From CADCVT01 sp036389485 (GTDB lineage: Bacteria > Actinomycetota > Thermoleophilia > Solirubrobacterales > Solirubrobacteraceae): a stretch of DNA of 64,000 nt. Below, piece after piece: positions 17,122 to 26,523 of the stretch. The position numbers and the translations under genes were made by a program. The stretch is taken from the NCBI GenBank assembly GCA_036389485.1, contig DASVPR010000005.1:19338-83337 (forward strand), given 5' to 3'. The notes under the pieces were generated by a model. It saw only the letters and a program-made list of their open reading frames with translations. It had not been told where the DNA came from and made no database searches. The stretch's first letter is position 1. Every line of letters begins with the position of its first letter.

Positions 17122-17841
17122 CTATGCCGCCGCGGTCGCCTCCTGCTCCGGCTTGATGCGGGACGGGTCGACCTTCACGCCCGGGCCCATCGTGGACGCC
17201 AGCGTGATCGACTTGATGTAGCGGCCCTTCGCGCCCGAGGGCTTCGCGCGGATGATCTCCTCGAGCAGGGTCGTGTAGTTCGCGACGAGCGCGCTCTCGT
17301 CGAACGAGGTCTTGCCGATCGTGAGGTGGACGTTGGCGGTGCGGTCGGTCCGGTACTCGACCTTGCCGGCCTTGGACTCGGAGACTGCCTTGGCGACGTC
17401 CATCGTCACCGTGCCGACGCGCGGGTTCGGCATCTTCCCCTGCGGGCCGAGGATGCGGCCGAGACGGCCGACGACCGGCATCATGTCCGGCGTCGCGATC
17501 GCGACGTCGAAGTCGGTGTAGCCGCCCTGCACGCGCTCGGCGAGGTCCTCGGCGCCGACGACGTCCGCCCCGGCCTCCTCGGCCTCGCGCGCCTTGTCGC
17601 CCTTCGCGAAGACGGCGATCGTCACGTCGCGGCCCAGGCCGTGCGGCAGCGCGACGGTGCCGCGCAGCTGCTCGTCGGCGTGGCGCACGTTCAGCCCGGT
17701 CCGGATGTGGACCTCGACCGACTCGTCGAACTTCGACGACTTCAGCTCCTTGACGAGCTTGACGGCCTCGGCGGGCGAGTACTCGTGCTCACGGTCCACG
17801 CGCGCGCGGGCCTCGAGGTACTTCTTGCCGTGCTTCGCCAT
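17122..17841 (-). CDS. rplA: 50S ribosomal protein L1
   Basis: A 239-residue L1 protein, which forms the mobile E-site stalk and in many bacteria represses its own rplKA operon. It shows MAKHGKKYLEARARVD, the DVAIATPDMMPVVGRLGRIL segment and the L1 signature region LGPQGKMPNPRVGTVT. Its ATG shares a base with the rplK stop (TGATG), which couples translation of the two genes. The 64-base gap before rplJ could hold the L10 leader. Confidence 0.98.
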   Translation of the reverse strand: MAKHGKKYLEARARVDREHEYSPAEAVKLVKELKSSKFDESVEVHIRTGLNVRHADEQLRGTVALPHGLGRDVTIAVFAKGDKAREAEEAGADVVGAEDLAERVQGGYTDFDVAIATPDMMPVVGRLGRILGPQGKMPNPRVGTVTMDVAKAVSESKAGKVEYRTDRTANVHLTIGKTSFDESALVANYTTLLEEIIRAKPSGAKGRYIKSITLASTMGPGVKVDPSRIKPEQEATAAA

Positions 17842-18266
17842 CAGGCCACCACCTCCACGCCCATCGAGCGCGCGGTCCCGGCGATGATCTTCGCCGCCTG
17901 GTCGACGTCGTGTGCGTTGAGGTCCTGCAGCTTCTTCTCGGCGATCTCGCGCAGCTGGGCCTGGGTGATCTTCCCGACCTTCTCGCGATGCGGCTCCGAC
18001 GAGCCCTTCTCGATGTTGATCGCCTGCCGGATCAACACGGCGGCCGGCGGCGTCTTGGTGACGAACGTGAAGGAGCGGTCCTCGAAGACCGTGATCTCGA
18101 CCGGGATCGTCACGCCCATGTCGCCCGCCGTCTGGGCGTTGAACGCCTTGACGAACTCCATGATGTTGATCCCGTGCTGGCCCAGCGCCGGGCCGACCGG
18201 CGGCGCCGGGGAGGCCTGGCCGCCAGGGGCCTGCAGCTTGATGGTGGTGAGGACCTTCTTAGCCAT
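17841..18266 (-). CDS. rplK: 50S ribosomal protein L11
   Basis: A 141-residue L11 protein that binds the GTPase-associated region of 23S rRNA. It has the expected length, the Pro-rich linker PGGQASPAPPVGPALGQHGI and the NIMEFVKAFNAQT motif. It begins 6 bases after the nusG stop and overlaps rplA by one base. Confidence 0.98.
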   Translation of the reverse strand: MAKKVLTTIKLQAPGGQASPAPPVGPALGQHGINIMEFVKAFNAQTAGDMGVTIPVEITVFEDRSFTFVTKTPPAAVLIRQAINIEKGSSEPHREKVGKITQAQLREIAEKKLQDLNAHDVDQAAKIIAGTARSMGVEVVA

Positions 18267-18272
18267 GCGTTC

Positions 18273-18794
18273 CTAGACCTTCTTGACCTGGTCGAAGCCG
18301 ACCTCGACCGGCGTCTCGCGACCAAAGATAGACACAAGCACCTTCAGCCGGCTGGCGTCCTCGTTGATCTCCGCGATCTCGCCCGTGAAGTCCGACAGCG
18401 GACCGGCGATGACCTTGACCGACTCGCCGATGTTGAACGTCGTCTTCTTGCGCTCCTTGACCGCGACCTCCTTGTGGAGGATCCGGTTGACCTCGCCCTG
18501 CGTCAGCGGGACGGGCTCGTTGGAGGCGCCGACGAAGCCGGTGACCCCGGGCGTGTTCTTGACGACCTGCCAGGAGTCCTCGTTGAGGTCCATCTGCACG
18601 AGCACGTAGCCGGGCATCGTGCGCTTCTCGGTCTGGACCTTCTGCCCGTCCTTCATCTCCGTGGTCGTCTCGGTCGGGACGACGACCTGGCGCACGGAAC
18701 GCTTCTGGCCCATCGAGGTCACGCGGTGCTCGAGGTTCTGCTTGACCTTGTTCTCGTGCCCTGAATAGGTGTTGACGACGTACCAGCGGAACAT
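18273..18794 (-). CDS. nusG: Transcription termination/antitermination factor NusG
   Basis: The 173-residue product has an NGN domain (MFRWYVVNTYSGHENKVKQN) and a C-terminal KOW domain (VKVIAGPLSDFTGEIAEI). NusG binds RNA polymerase through beta' and contacts Rho and ribosomal protein S10. I chose the ATG at 18794 because the family starts at this point; the frame extends upstream into secE in a non-conserved Arg-rich stretch. It lies 23 bases after secE. Confidence 0.97.
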   Translation of the reverse strand: MFRWYVVNTYSGHENKVKQNLEHRVTSMGQKRSVRQVVVPTETTTEMKDGQKVQTEKRTMPGYVLVQMDLNEDSWQVVKNTPGVTGFVGASNEPVPLTQGEVNRILHKEVAVKERKKTTFNIGESVKVIAGPLSDFTGEIAEINEDASRLKVLVSIFGRETPVEVGFDQVKKV

Positions 18795-18817
18795 GAAGTG
18801 CCTTCGAACGGTGGGGA

Positions 18818-19342
18818 CTAGATGATGAGATCGACGATCTTGGTCGCGACCCAGTCGGCGACACCGAGGAACGCGCCGGCGACCACGACGAAGCCCAGGA
18901 CGACCGCGGTCGCCTGACCGACCTGTCGGCGGTCCGGCCACTGGACCCGCTGCAGCTCCGCCCACGAGGCGCGGAGGAAGTTCGCGAAGCGCCGGCCGCC
19001 GCGGCCGTGGGCCGGAGCGTGCTCGCCGCGGGTGGTGGGAGCCGGCGCGGCTGAGGCCGGCTCGTCGGGACGGCCGAGCGCCTCGGCGGCGTCGGACTGC
19101 AGCGCCTCGCGCTCGAGCTCCTCGTCGGCCGGCTCCTCCGCGGGCTCGCCGTCGGCGCCCGCGACGAGCGCCGCCTCGAACTCGTCGACGTCGCCGGTGT
19201 GCTCGACCGGCCCGGGGACGTTCTCCCGGTGGATGGCGCGCGGCTCAGGAACGACGTCGCCGTCGCCGTCGTGCTGACGCGAAGGAGGCGACGGCTGTCG
19301 CTTCTCCTTGCGCCGCTTGGCTCGCTGTCGGTCGCGCGCCAC
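18818..19342 (-). CDS. secE: Preprotein translocase subunit SecE with long N-terminal extension
   Basis: The last 58 residues (about 117-174) form a typical short SecE: an amphipathic helix with ELQRVQWPDRRQVGQAT and one membrane segment (about 145-168). SecE stabilises SecY in the translocon. The first 115 residues are an extra hydrophilic region, basic at the start and then acidic, without a recognisable domain. The frame starts at a GTG, 12 bases after the rpmG stop, with a weak ribosome-binding site; a later start would shorten the extension, but no clearly better one is seen. Confidence 0.93.
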   Translation of the reverse strand: MARDRQRAKRRKEKRQPSPPSRQHDGDGDVVPEPRAIHRENVPGPVEHTGDVDEFEAALVAGADGEPAEEPADEELEREALQSDAAEALGRPDEPASAAPAPTTRGEHAPAHGRGGRRFANFLRASWAELQRVQWPDRRQVGQATAVVLGFVVVAGAFLGVADWVATKIVDLII

Positions 19343-19354
19343 TGGTCGCGAGCC

Positions 19355-19519
19355 CTACCGGGTCTCCCGGTGGCTCGTGTGCGTCCGGCACCACTTGCAG
19401 TACTTGCGCATGCTGATGCGGTCCGGGTTGTTGCGCTTGGACTTGTTGGTCTGGTAGTTGCGCCGCTTGCACTCCTCGCACGCGAGGGTGACTCCGATGC
19501 GCACGTCTCCGCGGGCCAT
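19355..19519 (-). CDS. rpmG: 50S ribosomal protein L33
   Basis: A 54-residue protein starting MARGDVRIGVTLACEECKRR with NYQTNKSKRNNPDR and a second Cys pair in YCKWC. The four Cys form the zinc-ribbon version of L33. It starts the minus-strand rpmG-secE-nusG-rplKA run. In many bacteria tuf and a tRNA gene lie just upstream; here a divergent transporter gene does instead. Confidence 0.96.
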   Translation of the reverse strand: MARGDVRIGVTLACEECKRRNYQTNKSKRNNPDRISMRKYCKWCRTHTSHRETR

Positions 19520-19593
19520 GGGCCAGCTCCTTCAGGGGCCAGTCAGACGAACGACCCGCCGAAGGGCGAGTCGGACGGGTAAGTGTAGCGGCC

Positions 19594-20784
19594 TTGGCCG
19601 CACGATCCCTCGCCCGGCGGTACCCCAACCGCAGCGCCTTCGCGGGCGTCTTCGCGGCGACGCTCATGTGCTTCCTCGCGGTCGGCGCCGTCCTCCCGGT
19701 GCTGCCCCGCTACGTGACCGGCCCGCTCGGCGCCGGGGACGTCGCCGTGGGCATCGTCACGGGCGCCTTCGCCTTCACCGCCGTGGTCGGCCGGCCGATC
19801 GGCGGGAGGATCGCGGACCGCCGCGGCCGCCGGCTGATCGTGCTCGCCGGCCTGCTGCTCACGGGGCTCGCCGGCCTTCTGTACTTCCTGCCCCTCGGCG
19901 TGCCCGGCCTGGTGCTCGCGCGGCTCGTCCTCGGCGTCGGCGACGGCTGGGTGTTCACCGCGGGGCTCGCCTGGGCGGTGGACGTCACGCCCCCCGCGCG
20001 CCGCGGCCAGTTCATCGCGCTGTACGGGCTCGGCGTCTGGGGCGGGCTCTCGTTCGGGCCGCTGATCGGCGAAGGGCTGTTCCACCTCGGCCGGTACGAC
20101 CTCGTGTGGGCGTTCGCGGCCGCGTCGCCGCTGGTGGGCGCGCTCATCGCGCGGCTCGTGCCCGACCGCCGCGCGCCGTTCACGCCCGACGAGCGCCAGC
20201 CGCTCGTGCCGCTGCCGGCGATCCGTCCCGGGATCGCGCTCCTGCTCGCGCAGATCGGCTACGCGGCGCTCGCGGGCTTCATCGTCCTGCACCTCGACGA
20301 CATCGGCGTCGGGCACGGGGCCGCGGTGTTCACCGCGTTCGCGATCACCGTCGTCGGCGCGCGGCTGCTGCTCTCGTGGGTGCCCGACCGCGCCGGCCCG
20401 CGAGCGAGCGTGGCGCTCGCCGCCGCCGCGCAGGCGACCGGCCTCGCGCTCATCGCGGTGGCGGGGTCCCTCGCCGTCGCCGTCGCCGGCGCGCTCGTGA
20501 TGGGGACGGGCTTCTCGCTGAGCTTCCCGTCGCTCGCCCTGCTCGTGGTCGAGGAGGTCGACGAGCGCACGCGCGGCGCGGCCATGGGCGCGTTCACGGC
20601 GTTCTTCGACGTCGGCGTCGGGATCGGCGGGCCGCTCGCCGGCGTCGTCAGCTCACTCGGCGGCTATCCGGCCGCGTTCGCGGTCGGCGCGGTGTGCGCC
20701 GCGGCCGGCGGCGTCGTCGCCGTCCTCAGCCGACCGCCCGACGCCGCTCCGGCCCGGGCGGCTTCCCCTACCCGATCTTCTTGA
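19594..20784 (+). CDS. MFS transporter
   Basis: A 396-residue major facilitator protein with about 12 hydrophobic segments and the family motif A between helices 2 and 3 (GGRIADRRGRR). It begins at a TTG (19594), 74 bases from the divergent rpmG; no earlier start fits. The substrate cannot be told from sequence. Its last 17 bases overlap the end of the opposing FKBP gene. Confidence 0.88.
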   Translation: MAARSLARRYPNRSAFAGVFAATLMCFLAVGAVLPVLPRYVTGPLGAGDVAVGIVTGAFAFTAVVGRPIGGRIADRRGRRLIVLAGLLLTGLAGLLYFLPLGVPGLVLARLVLGVGDGWVFTAGLAWAVDVTPPARRGQFIALYGLGVWGGLSFGPLIGEGLFHLGRYDLVWAFAAASPLVGALIARLVPDRRAPFTPDERQPLVPLPAIRPGIALLLAQIGYAALAGFIVLHLDDIGVGHGAAVFTAFAITVVGARLLLSWVPDRAGPRASVALAAAAQATGLALIAVAGSLAVAVAGALVMGTGFSLSFPSLALLVVEEVDERTRGAAMGAFTAFFDVGVGIGGPLAGVVSSLGGYPAAFAVGAVCAAAGGVVAVLSRPPDAAPARAASPTRSS

Positions 20785-21301
20785 GGTCGATGACGAAGAC
20801 GAGCGTCTCGTTCGGCGGGATCGCCGGCGGGGAGCCCGCCTCGCCGTAGCCGAGCTCCGGCGGGATGACGAGCTTGCGGCGCCCGCCGACCCGCATGCCC
20901 TTCATCCCCTGGACCCAGCCGTCGATGAGCCGGCCCTTGGCGAGGGTGAACGAGGTGGGCTCGCCGCGGTCCCACGACGCGTCGAACTGGTCGCCGGTCG
21001 AGAAGTTCACGCCGACGTAGTGCACGGTGACCTGGTCGCCCTCCTTGGCCTTGCGGCCCTTGCCGACGACGATGTCCTCCTTGACGAGCTTCGTCGGCGG
21101 GTCGCCGGACGGCTTGCCGATCTCCGGCTTGGCCTCGAGGTTCGTCGAGATCTCCTCGGGCTCGTCCGCCGCGGTCGTGTCGGTGGTCTCGGCGACGGTG
21201 GGCGTCGTCGCGCCGCCGCTCTCGTCGTCGTCGTCGCCGCACGCGGCGAGGCCGAGGGCGAGGCTGGTGAGGGCCAAGAGGAGCAGCAGGCGCACGTTCA
21301 T
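20768..21301 (-). CDS. FKBP-type peptidyl-prolyl isomerase lipoprotein
   Basis: A 177-residue exported foldase. It has a signal peptide with lipobox (LGLAAC, lipidated Cys about 21), an Asp/Thr-rich linker, and a C-terminal FKBP domain with VTVHYVG, FDASWDRGEPTSFTL, IDGWVQGMKGMRVGGRRKL and a Tyr-Gly-rich loop before PPNETLVFVIDL. It should catalyse proline isomerisation in proteins at the outer face of the membrane. Its ATG overlaps the stop of the upstream cyclase/ATPase gene (ATGA), so the two are translationally coupled. Confidence 0.93.
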   Translation of the reverse strand: MNVRLLLLLALTSLALGLAACGDDDDESGGATTPTVAETTDTTAADEPEEISTNLEAKPEIGKPSGDPPTKLVKEDIVVGKGRKAKEGDQVTVHYVGVNFSTGDQFDASWDRGEPTSFTLAKGRLIDGWVQGMKGMRVGGRRKLVIPPELGYGEAGSPPAIPPNETLVFVIDLKKIG

Positions 21302-24300
21302 GACGCGGCAGGGTATTCACGGGCCGCGCCCGCCAGCGCCGCGAACGCCGCGGCCATGCCCTCCTCGTCCTCCGGCTCGAAGAACTCGAACCGCGTCCGC
21401 AGCCCGCCCTCGATCACGCCAACCGAGCCGAACGAGACCTCCCACGGCGCGCCGTCGAGCGTGCCGTTCAGCGTGACGATCACGCGCTCGACGCTGCGCC
21501 CGTCCCGCTCGGCGATCTCCAGGACGCGCGCCCGCCACCGCGTGTCGGGCGAGGTCTGGGCGAGGCTGCGCGTCGCCTCGAGCATCCGGTCGGCGTCGTG
21601 CGTGGGCGCCCAGCCGAGCGCGCGGTGGTCGACGACCTCGATGTCGTCGGCCAGCAGCGCGCGCGCCGCCGCCCAGTCGCGCTGGTCGACCGCGTCCATC
21701 CAGCCGGCGGAGCCGAGCTCGCCCCAGACCTCGTGATAGCGCTCGACCAGCGCGGCGAGGCCGGGCAGCGTCTCGACCTGCGAGCGGGCGGCGAGCCGCC
21801 AGCCCGCGCCCTCGACGTGCGCGGCGACGAGCAGCCGGTCGCGGGACGCCGCGCCGGCGACGAGCTCGATGCGCGCGCCGGGCGGCGCGTCGAGCACCGC
21901 CGGCAGGTCGAGCGCGACGACCGCCGGCGGGATCGGCGCGGTCGCGTGCGGCGACAGCGTCGCGCCGAACGCGTCGAGGCAGGCCGCGTCGAAGCGGTCC
22001 ATGAGCAGCGGGTCGCCGGCCTCGACCATCTCGACGCGATACGTCGCGCCGTCGCGCGCGGCGCTGACGCTCCCGAACGTGACCTCGAACCGCCCGCCGC
22101 CGTCGACGCTCTCCCCGGTGACGGTCGTGAGCGTCGCGCAGACGTCCACGTGGCCGTCGTCGAGGCCCGCGAGCGGCTCGGTCGCGATGCGCACGTCGCG
22201 CGCCGCGCGGTGCAGGCTGCGCAGCCCGTCGAGGTCGTCGCCGTCCGGCGGCGGCGCCCCGGCGCCGCCGTGCCGGTGGTCGACGAACGCGTAGTCGGCG
22301 GTCTGCGCGATGTCGTCGTAGCGCTCCTGCGAGGCCGCGCGCGCCCACCGCTCGGTGCGCTCCCGCGCGCGGGGCGCGACCGGCCGCCGGTGGTCGCCGT
22401 GGACCTCGGCGCACAGCTCGTCGAAGCGCCGCAGCGCCTCCTCCTCGTCCTCGGGGTCGTACAGCTCCGAGCGGCGGATCAAGCCCCGCGCGACGACGTT
22501 GACGGCCAGGAACGAGACCTCGAACCGGCCGCCGCCGTGCCGGCCGGTGCCGGTCACGAGCGTGCGGCTGACGTCGACGATCGTCGTGCCGTCGTCCTGC
22601 CCGGCGAGCACGTCCACCTCGAAGAGCACGTTCTCCGCGCCCGCGTGCACGCTCTCGATCGCGTCGCGCGCGACGCTCGGCCCCGCCGCCTCGCCGGCGC
22701 CGTGGCGGCGGTGGTCGACGACGACGCAGTCGGGCGCGTCCGGCACGTCCTCGTACCGCCGCGCGCTCACCGCCGCCGCCCACTGCTGGGCGCGCGCGTG
22801 CACGGACGGCGGGACGGGCGAACGAGGGCGCCCGCCGCGCAGCGCCTCGTAGCACGCGAGCAGCCGCTCCTCGTCGTCGGGCGCGAACAGCTCGACGCGG
22901 TCGACGCGGCCGTCGCGCACGCGCGTGACCACGCCGAAGCCGCCCTCCAGCGGGCCGCCGCCGTCGTGCGTGCGCGCGTGGAACCGCAGGACGACCGCCG
23001 CGTGCTCGTCGTCGGCCGCGACGACGCGCTCGACGCGCAGCGCCATGTCCGGCGAGACCGCGGCGCCCGAGCGCTGGGCGTCGAGGAAGGCGCCGGCGCC
23101 GCGCACCGGCGGCCACAGCATGCGGTGGTCGACGAGCTCGACGTCGTCGGCGACGAGCGCGCGCAGCCCGTCCCAGTCCGCTGCGTTGAACGTCCGGCAG
23201 TAGGCGTCCCACAGCCGCTCGACGGGGCGGTCGCCGAGGGTCGCCGCGGGCGTGCGTTCGCTCGGGCGGTCGCCGAGTGCTGCGGCCGTCCCGTCGCCGG
23301 GCGCCGCGGGACGCCGCCGGGCGCCCAGCGCGGCGCGGGCGCGCATCGCGCCGGCCGTGTGCTCCTTGGCGGCGTAGAGGGCGTGGGCGCGGGTCGCGGC
23401 GTCGCGCCCCTCCTCGTCGCGGCCGCACGCGCGCAGGACGGTGGCGAGCGCCATGAACGAGTCGGCCTTGTCGGCGAGGGCGTCGGTCGGCTCGGCCAGC
23501 GCGACCGCCTCGCGCGCGAGCCGCTCGGCCTCCGCGTGCTCGCCGCGGCGCGCGAGGGCCTCCGCTCGCACGCCGCGCCACACGAGCCCGGTCTTCAGGT
23601 CGTCGCCGCCGTGGCGCTCGGCGAGGCGCGTCTGCTCCTCGGCCTCGTGGAAGCGCCCCTGCTCGACGAGCGCGCGGGCGAGCAGGGCCGACGCCTGCGC
23701 GGCGCCGGACTCGACGCCGAGCGCCGCGAACCCCTCGCGCGCGCGATGCAGATGGGCCTCGGCGGCGGCGGGCTCGCCGGCGAGCAGCTCGACGATCCCC
23801 GCGTAGGTCGCCAGCTCGTGCAGCTCCAGCGCCAGGCCGAGCTCCTCGAGCGTCGCGCGGCAGGTGGCCACGATGTCGCGCGCGGCGTCCGGGCGCCCGC
23901 GCATCGCCTCGAGCACCGCCTGGCAGCGCAGCGCCGCGGCCTCGACGTGGCGGTTGCCCGGCGTCATCCGCAGGATCCGCACGACGTCGAGGCAGCGGCC
24001 CGACGCGCGCACGATCGGCGACGGGCCCCACAGCGCCGCGCGCGGCGCGCCGCTGAGCACGCTCGTCACGCGCCGGCGGTCCTTCGCCGCGCGGGCGGCG
24101 ACGAGCGCGCGGTCGAGCGCGTGCTCGGCGGCCGCGATCTCGCCGAGCAGCGAGTGCGCCTGCGCGGTGACGTGGTGCGCCTTGGCCGCGGCGGCGCGGT
24201 CGCCCGCCCGCTCGAGCTCGTCGGCCGCCTCCGTCGCGAGGGCGATCGTCTCGCGCAGGTGCCCGGCGCCGGTGAGGATCGCGAGCTGGCACGCGTACGC

Positions 24301-26502
24301 GGTCGCCAGCGCACGCACCGCGGCGTCCCCCGCCGACTCGGCGCGCAGCGCAAGCTCCTCGACCGTCTCCTCCGCCGCGCCCGTGTCGCCGGCGGACAGC
24401 TGCGCCTCCGCGAGGTCGGCGAGGACGCCGAGGCGCGCGCGGTCGCCGGCGTCGAGCGGGTACAGCGCGCGCAGCAGCAGGTTGGCCGCGGCCGGGAGGT
24501 CCTCGCGCTCGAGCGCGCGGCGCCCGGCGCAGTGCAGGCAGTCCGCGGCGCGCGCCGCGATCGCGCGGCCGTGCTCGTCGAGCGGGCCCAGCTGCTCGCG
24601 GTAGGCGTGCGCGCGCTCGAGGTGCAGCGCGATCAGCTCCTCGTGCTCGCCCGCGCGCTCGGCCAGCCAGGCGGCGAAGCGCTCGTGCAGGTCGGCGCGC
24701 GCCTCCTTGAGCAGGGAGCGGTACGCGGCGTCACGGACGAGGACGTGGTGGAAGCGGAAGACCTCCTCGCCCTCCCACAGCGTCCCCTCCGGCGCGACCA
24801 GCTCCTTGCGGCGCAGCCGGTCGAGGTGCTCGGCGACGCTCGTCGCGCCGCCGTCCTCCCCGAGCGCGGCCACGGCGCCGACGTAGAACTGCTGCCCGAT
24901 CACCGCCGCGCGCTCGACCACCGATCGCTCGGCGTCGCTCAGCCGCTCGATCCGGGCCGCGAGCAGCGCGTGGATCGTGGGCGGCACGGCGACGCCTCCG
25001 CTCTGCTCGGTCACCCACTGGTCGCCGCTGCGCCGCAGGACGCCGTCGTCGACGAGCATCCGCAGCATCTCGCCGAGGAAGAGCGGGTTGCCCTCGGTCG
25101 TCTCCAGCACGCGCTCGGCGAGGCTCGGCGGCAGGTCGGCCTCGCCGAGGAGCCGGTCCACCAGCGCGCGGCTGTCGCCCGGCGCCAGCGGGCCGAGCCC
25201 GATGACCTCGGTGACCGCCTCGTTGCGCTCGGTGAGCGAGGGGCGGATCTCGCGCAGCTCCGGCCTGGCCATGACGACCACGAGCACCGGGGCGCCGCGG
25301 CCCCACGCCGCGAGATGCTCGATGAGGTCGAGGAAGGTCGGCTGGCCCCAGTGCACGTCGTCGAGGAGCACCACGAGCCGGCGCAGCCGCGCCAGGCCCT
25401 CGAGGAAGCGGCGCACCGCCCAGAAGGACTCCTCGACGGAGACCGGCGGGCCGAGCCCGACGAGGCCGAGCGCGCTCTCGAGCACGCGGTCGCGCGCGGG
25501 ATCGTCCTCGGGGAGGACCGCGGCGAGCTTGTGCGCCGCCGACTCGGCGGAGTCGCCCTCGTGGATCCCCGCGCCGCTGCGGACGACCTCCGCGACCGGG
25601 AGGAACGTCAGGCCCTCGCCCGTCGCCTCGCAGTGGCCGCCGACGACCGTCGCCGAGTCCTTCAGCGAGGCGGTGAACTCGCGGACGAGCCGGGTCTTGC
25701 CGACGCCGGGCGAGCCGATGAGCGTGACGACGCGGGTCTCGGAGGCGGCGGTCGCGGCGTCGAGCGCGGCGCGCAGCCGCGCCAGCTCGCGCTCGCGGCC
25801 GACGAGCGGCGCGTGCAGCCGCTGGTCGCGGCGGCGCTCGCGCCGCGTGCCGTCGACGAGGCGGAACGCGGCGACCGGCCGGACCTTGCCCTTCAGCTCG
25901 AGCGGCTCGACGGGCTCCAGCCGCGCGTCGTCGCGCACGAGGCGGTAGGTCTCGCTGCCGACGAGCACCTCGCCGGGCGCGGCGGCCTGCTCCAGCCGCG
26001 CCGCCACGTTCAGCGTGTCGCCGACGAGCAGGTCGGCCGACTTCGCCGGATCGACGACGACCTCGCCGGTGTTGACGCCGGTGCGCAGCGCGATGTTGAC
26101 ACCCCAGCGCCGCTCGAGGTCCTCGTTGAGCTGCGTCAGCGCGCCGCGCATCGCCTCGGCGGCGCGGACGCCGCGCACGGCGTCGTCCTCGTTGACGGTC
26201 GGCGTCCCCCACACCGCCATGACCGCGTCGCCGATGAACTTCGCGACGGTCCCGCCCTCGCCCTCGATCGCGCCGCGCATCTCGGCGTAGAAGCGGTCCA
26301 TGACGCGGCGCAGCGACTCCTGGTCGAGCCGCTCGCCGAGCGCGGTGAACCCGACCATGTCCGCGAACAGGACGGTCAGCGTCTTGCGCACCTCGCGGGC
26401 CGGCGGCGCGCCGGAGGTCGCGATCGGCGTCCCGCAGCTCAGGCAGAACCGCGCCCGTCCCGGGTTCTCCTCGCCGCAGCTCGCGCACCGCACGACGTCC
26501 AT
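21298..26502 (-). CDS. Class III cyclase / AAA ATPase / TPR protein with four SnoaL-like repeats
   Basis: A 1734-residue signalling protein. A zinc ribbon (CASCG ... CLSCG, residues 6-23) is followed by a class III adenylate/guanylate cyclase domain (about 38-215; metal-binding Asp48 in FADMVGFT and Asp92 in FIGDAVMAVWG). An NTPase follows, with Walker A GSPGVGKT at 263-270 and a hydrophobic Walker B ending in LDDVHW. A long Ala/Leu/Arg-rich TPR-like helical region follows (about 600-1080). Unusually, the C-terminal 620 residues hold four diverged copies of an NTF2/SnoaL-like domain, each with a DDVELVDHR-like motif. The cyclase-ATPase-TPR core is widespread in actinobacteria; the four SnoaL modules look like an added ligand-sensing array. 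It lies 21 bases after the histidine kinase gene. Confidence 0.9.
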   Translation of the reverse strand: MDVVRCASCGEENPGRARFCLSCGTPIATSGAPPAREVRKTLTVLFADMVGFTALGERLDQESLRRVMDRFYAEMRGAIEGEGGTVAKFIGDAVMAVWGTPTVNEDDAVRGVRAAEAMRGALTQLNEDLERRWGVNIALRTGVNTGEVVVDPAKSADLLVGDTLNVAARLEQAAAPGEVLVGSETYRLVRDDARLEPVEPLELKGKVRPVAAFRLVDGTRRERRRDQRLHAPLVGRERELARLRAALDAATAASETRVVTLIGSPGVGKTRLVREFTASLKDSATVVGGHCEATGEGLTFLPVAEVVRSGAGIHEGDSAESAAHKLAAVLPEDDPARDRVLESALGLVGLGPPVSVEESFWAVRRFLEGLARLRRLVVLLDDVHWGQPTFLDLIEHLAAWGRGAPVLVVVMARPELREIRPSLTERNEAVTEVIGLGPLAPGDSRALVDRLLGEADLPPSLAERVLETTEGNPLFLGEMLRMLVDDGVLRRSGDQWVTEQSGGVAVPPTIHALLAARIERLSDAERSVVERAAVIGQQFYVGAVAALGEDGGATSVAEHLDRLRRKELVAPEGTLWEGEEVFRFHHVLVRDAAYRSLLKEARADLHERFAAWLAERAGEHEELIALHLERAHAYREQLGPLDEHGRAIAARAADCLHCAGRRALEREDLPAAANLLLRALYPLDAGDRARLGVLADLAEAQLSAGDTGAAEETVEELALRAESAGDAAVRALATAYACQLAILTGAGHLRETIALATEAADELERAGDRAAAAKAHHVTAQAHSLLGEIAAAEHALDRALVAARAAKDRRRVTSVLSGAPRAALWGPSPIVRASGRCLDVVRILRMTPGNRHVEAAALRCQAVLEAMRGRPDAARDIVATCRATLEELGLALELHELATYAGIVELLAGEPAAAEAHLHRAREGFAALGVESGAAQASALLARALVEQGRFHEAEEQTRLAERHGGDDLKTGLVWRGVRAEALARRGEHAEAERLAREAVALAEPTDALADKADSFMALATVLRACGRDEEGRDAATRAHALYAAKEHTAGAMRARAALGARRRPAAPGDGTAAALGDRPSERTPAATLGDRPVERLWDAYCRTFNAADWDGLRALVADDVELVDHRMLWPPVRGAGAFLDAQRSGAAVSPDMALRVERVVAADDEHAAVVLRFHARTHDGGGPLEGGFGVVTRVRDGRVDRVELFAPDDEERLLACYEALRGGRPRSPVPPSVHARAQQWAAAVSARRYEDVPDAPDCVVVDHRRHGAGEAAGPSVARDAIESVHAGAENVLFEVDVLAGQDDGTTIVDVSRTLVTGTGRHGGGRFEVSFLAVNVVARGLIRRSELYDPEDEEEALRRFDELCAEVHGDHRRPVAPRARERTERWARAASQERYDDIAQTADYAFVDHRHGGAGAPPPDGDDLDGLRSLHRAARDVRIATEPLAGLDDGHVDVCATLTTVTGESVDGGGRFEVTFGSVSAARDGATYRVEMVEAGDPLLMDRFDAACLDAFGATLSPHATAPIPPAVVALDLPAVLDAPPGARIELVAGAASRDRLLVAAHVEGAGWRLAARSQVETLPGLAALVERYHEVWGELGSAGWMDAVDQRDWAAARALLADDIEVVDHRALGWAPTHDADRMLEATRSLAQTSPDTRWRARVLEIAERDGRSVERVIVTLNGTLDGAPWEVSFGSVGVIEGGLRTRFEFFEPEDEEGMAAAFAALAGAAREYPAAS

Positions 26503-26523
26503 GCCTCATGCTCGCACGCGAGG

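Noticed and set aside
19520..19593. tRNA-Trp expected near rpmG/secE
   Set aside because: No cloverleaf arms are visible in this gap or between rpmG and secE.
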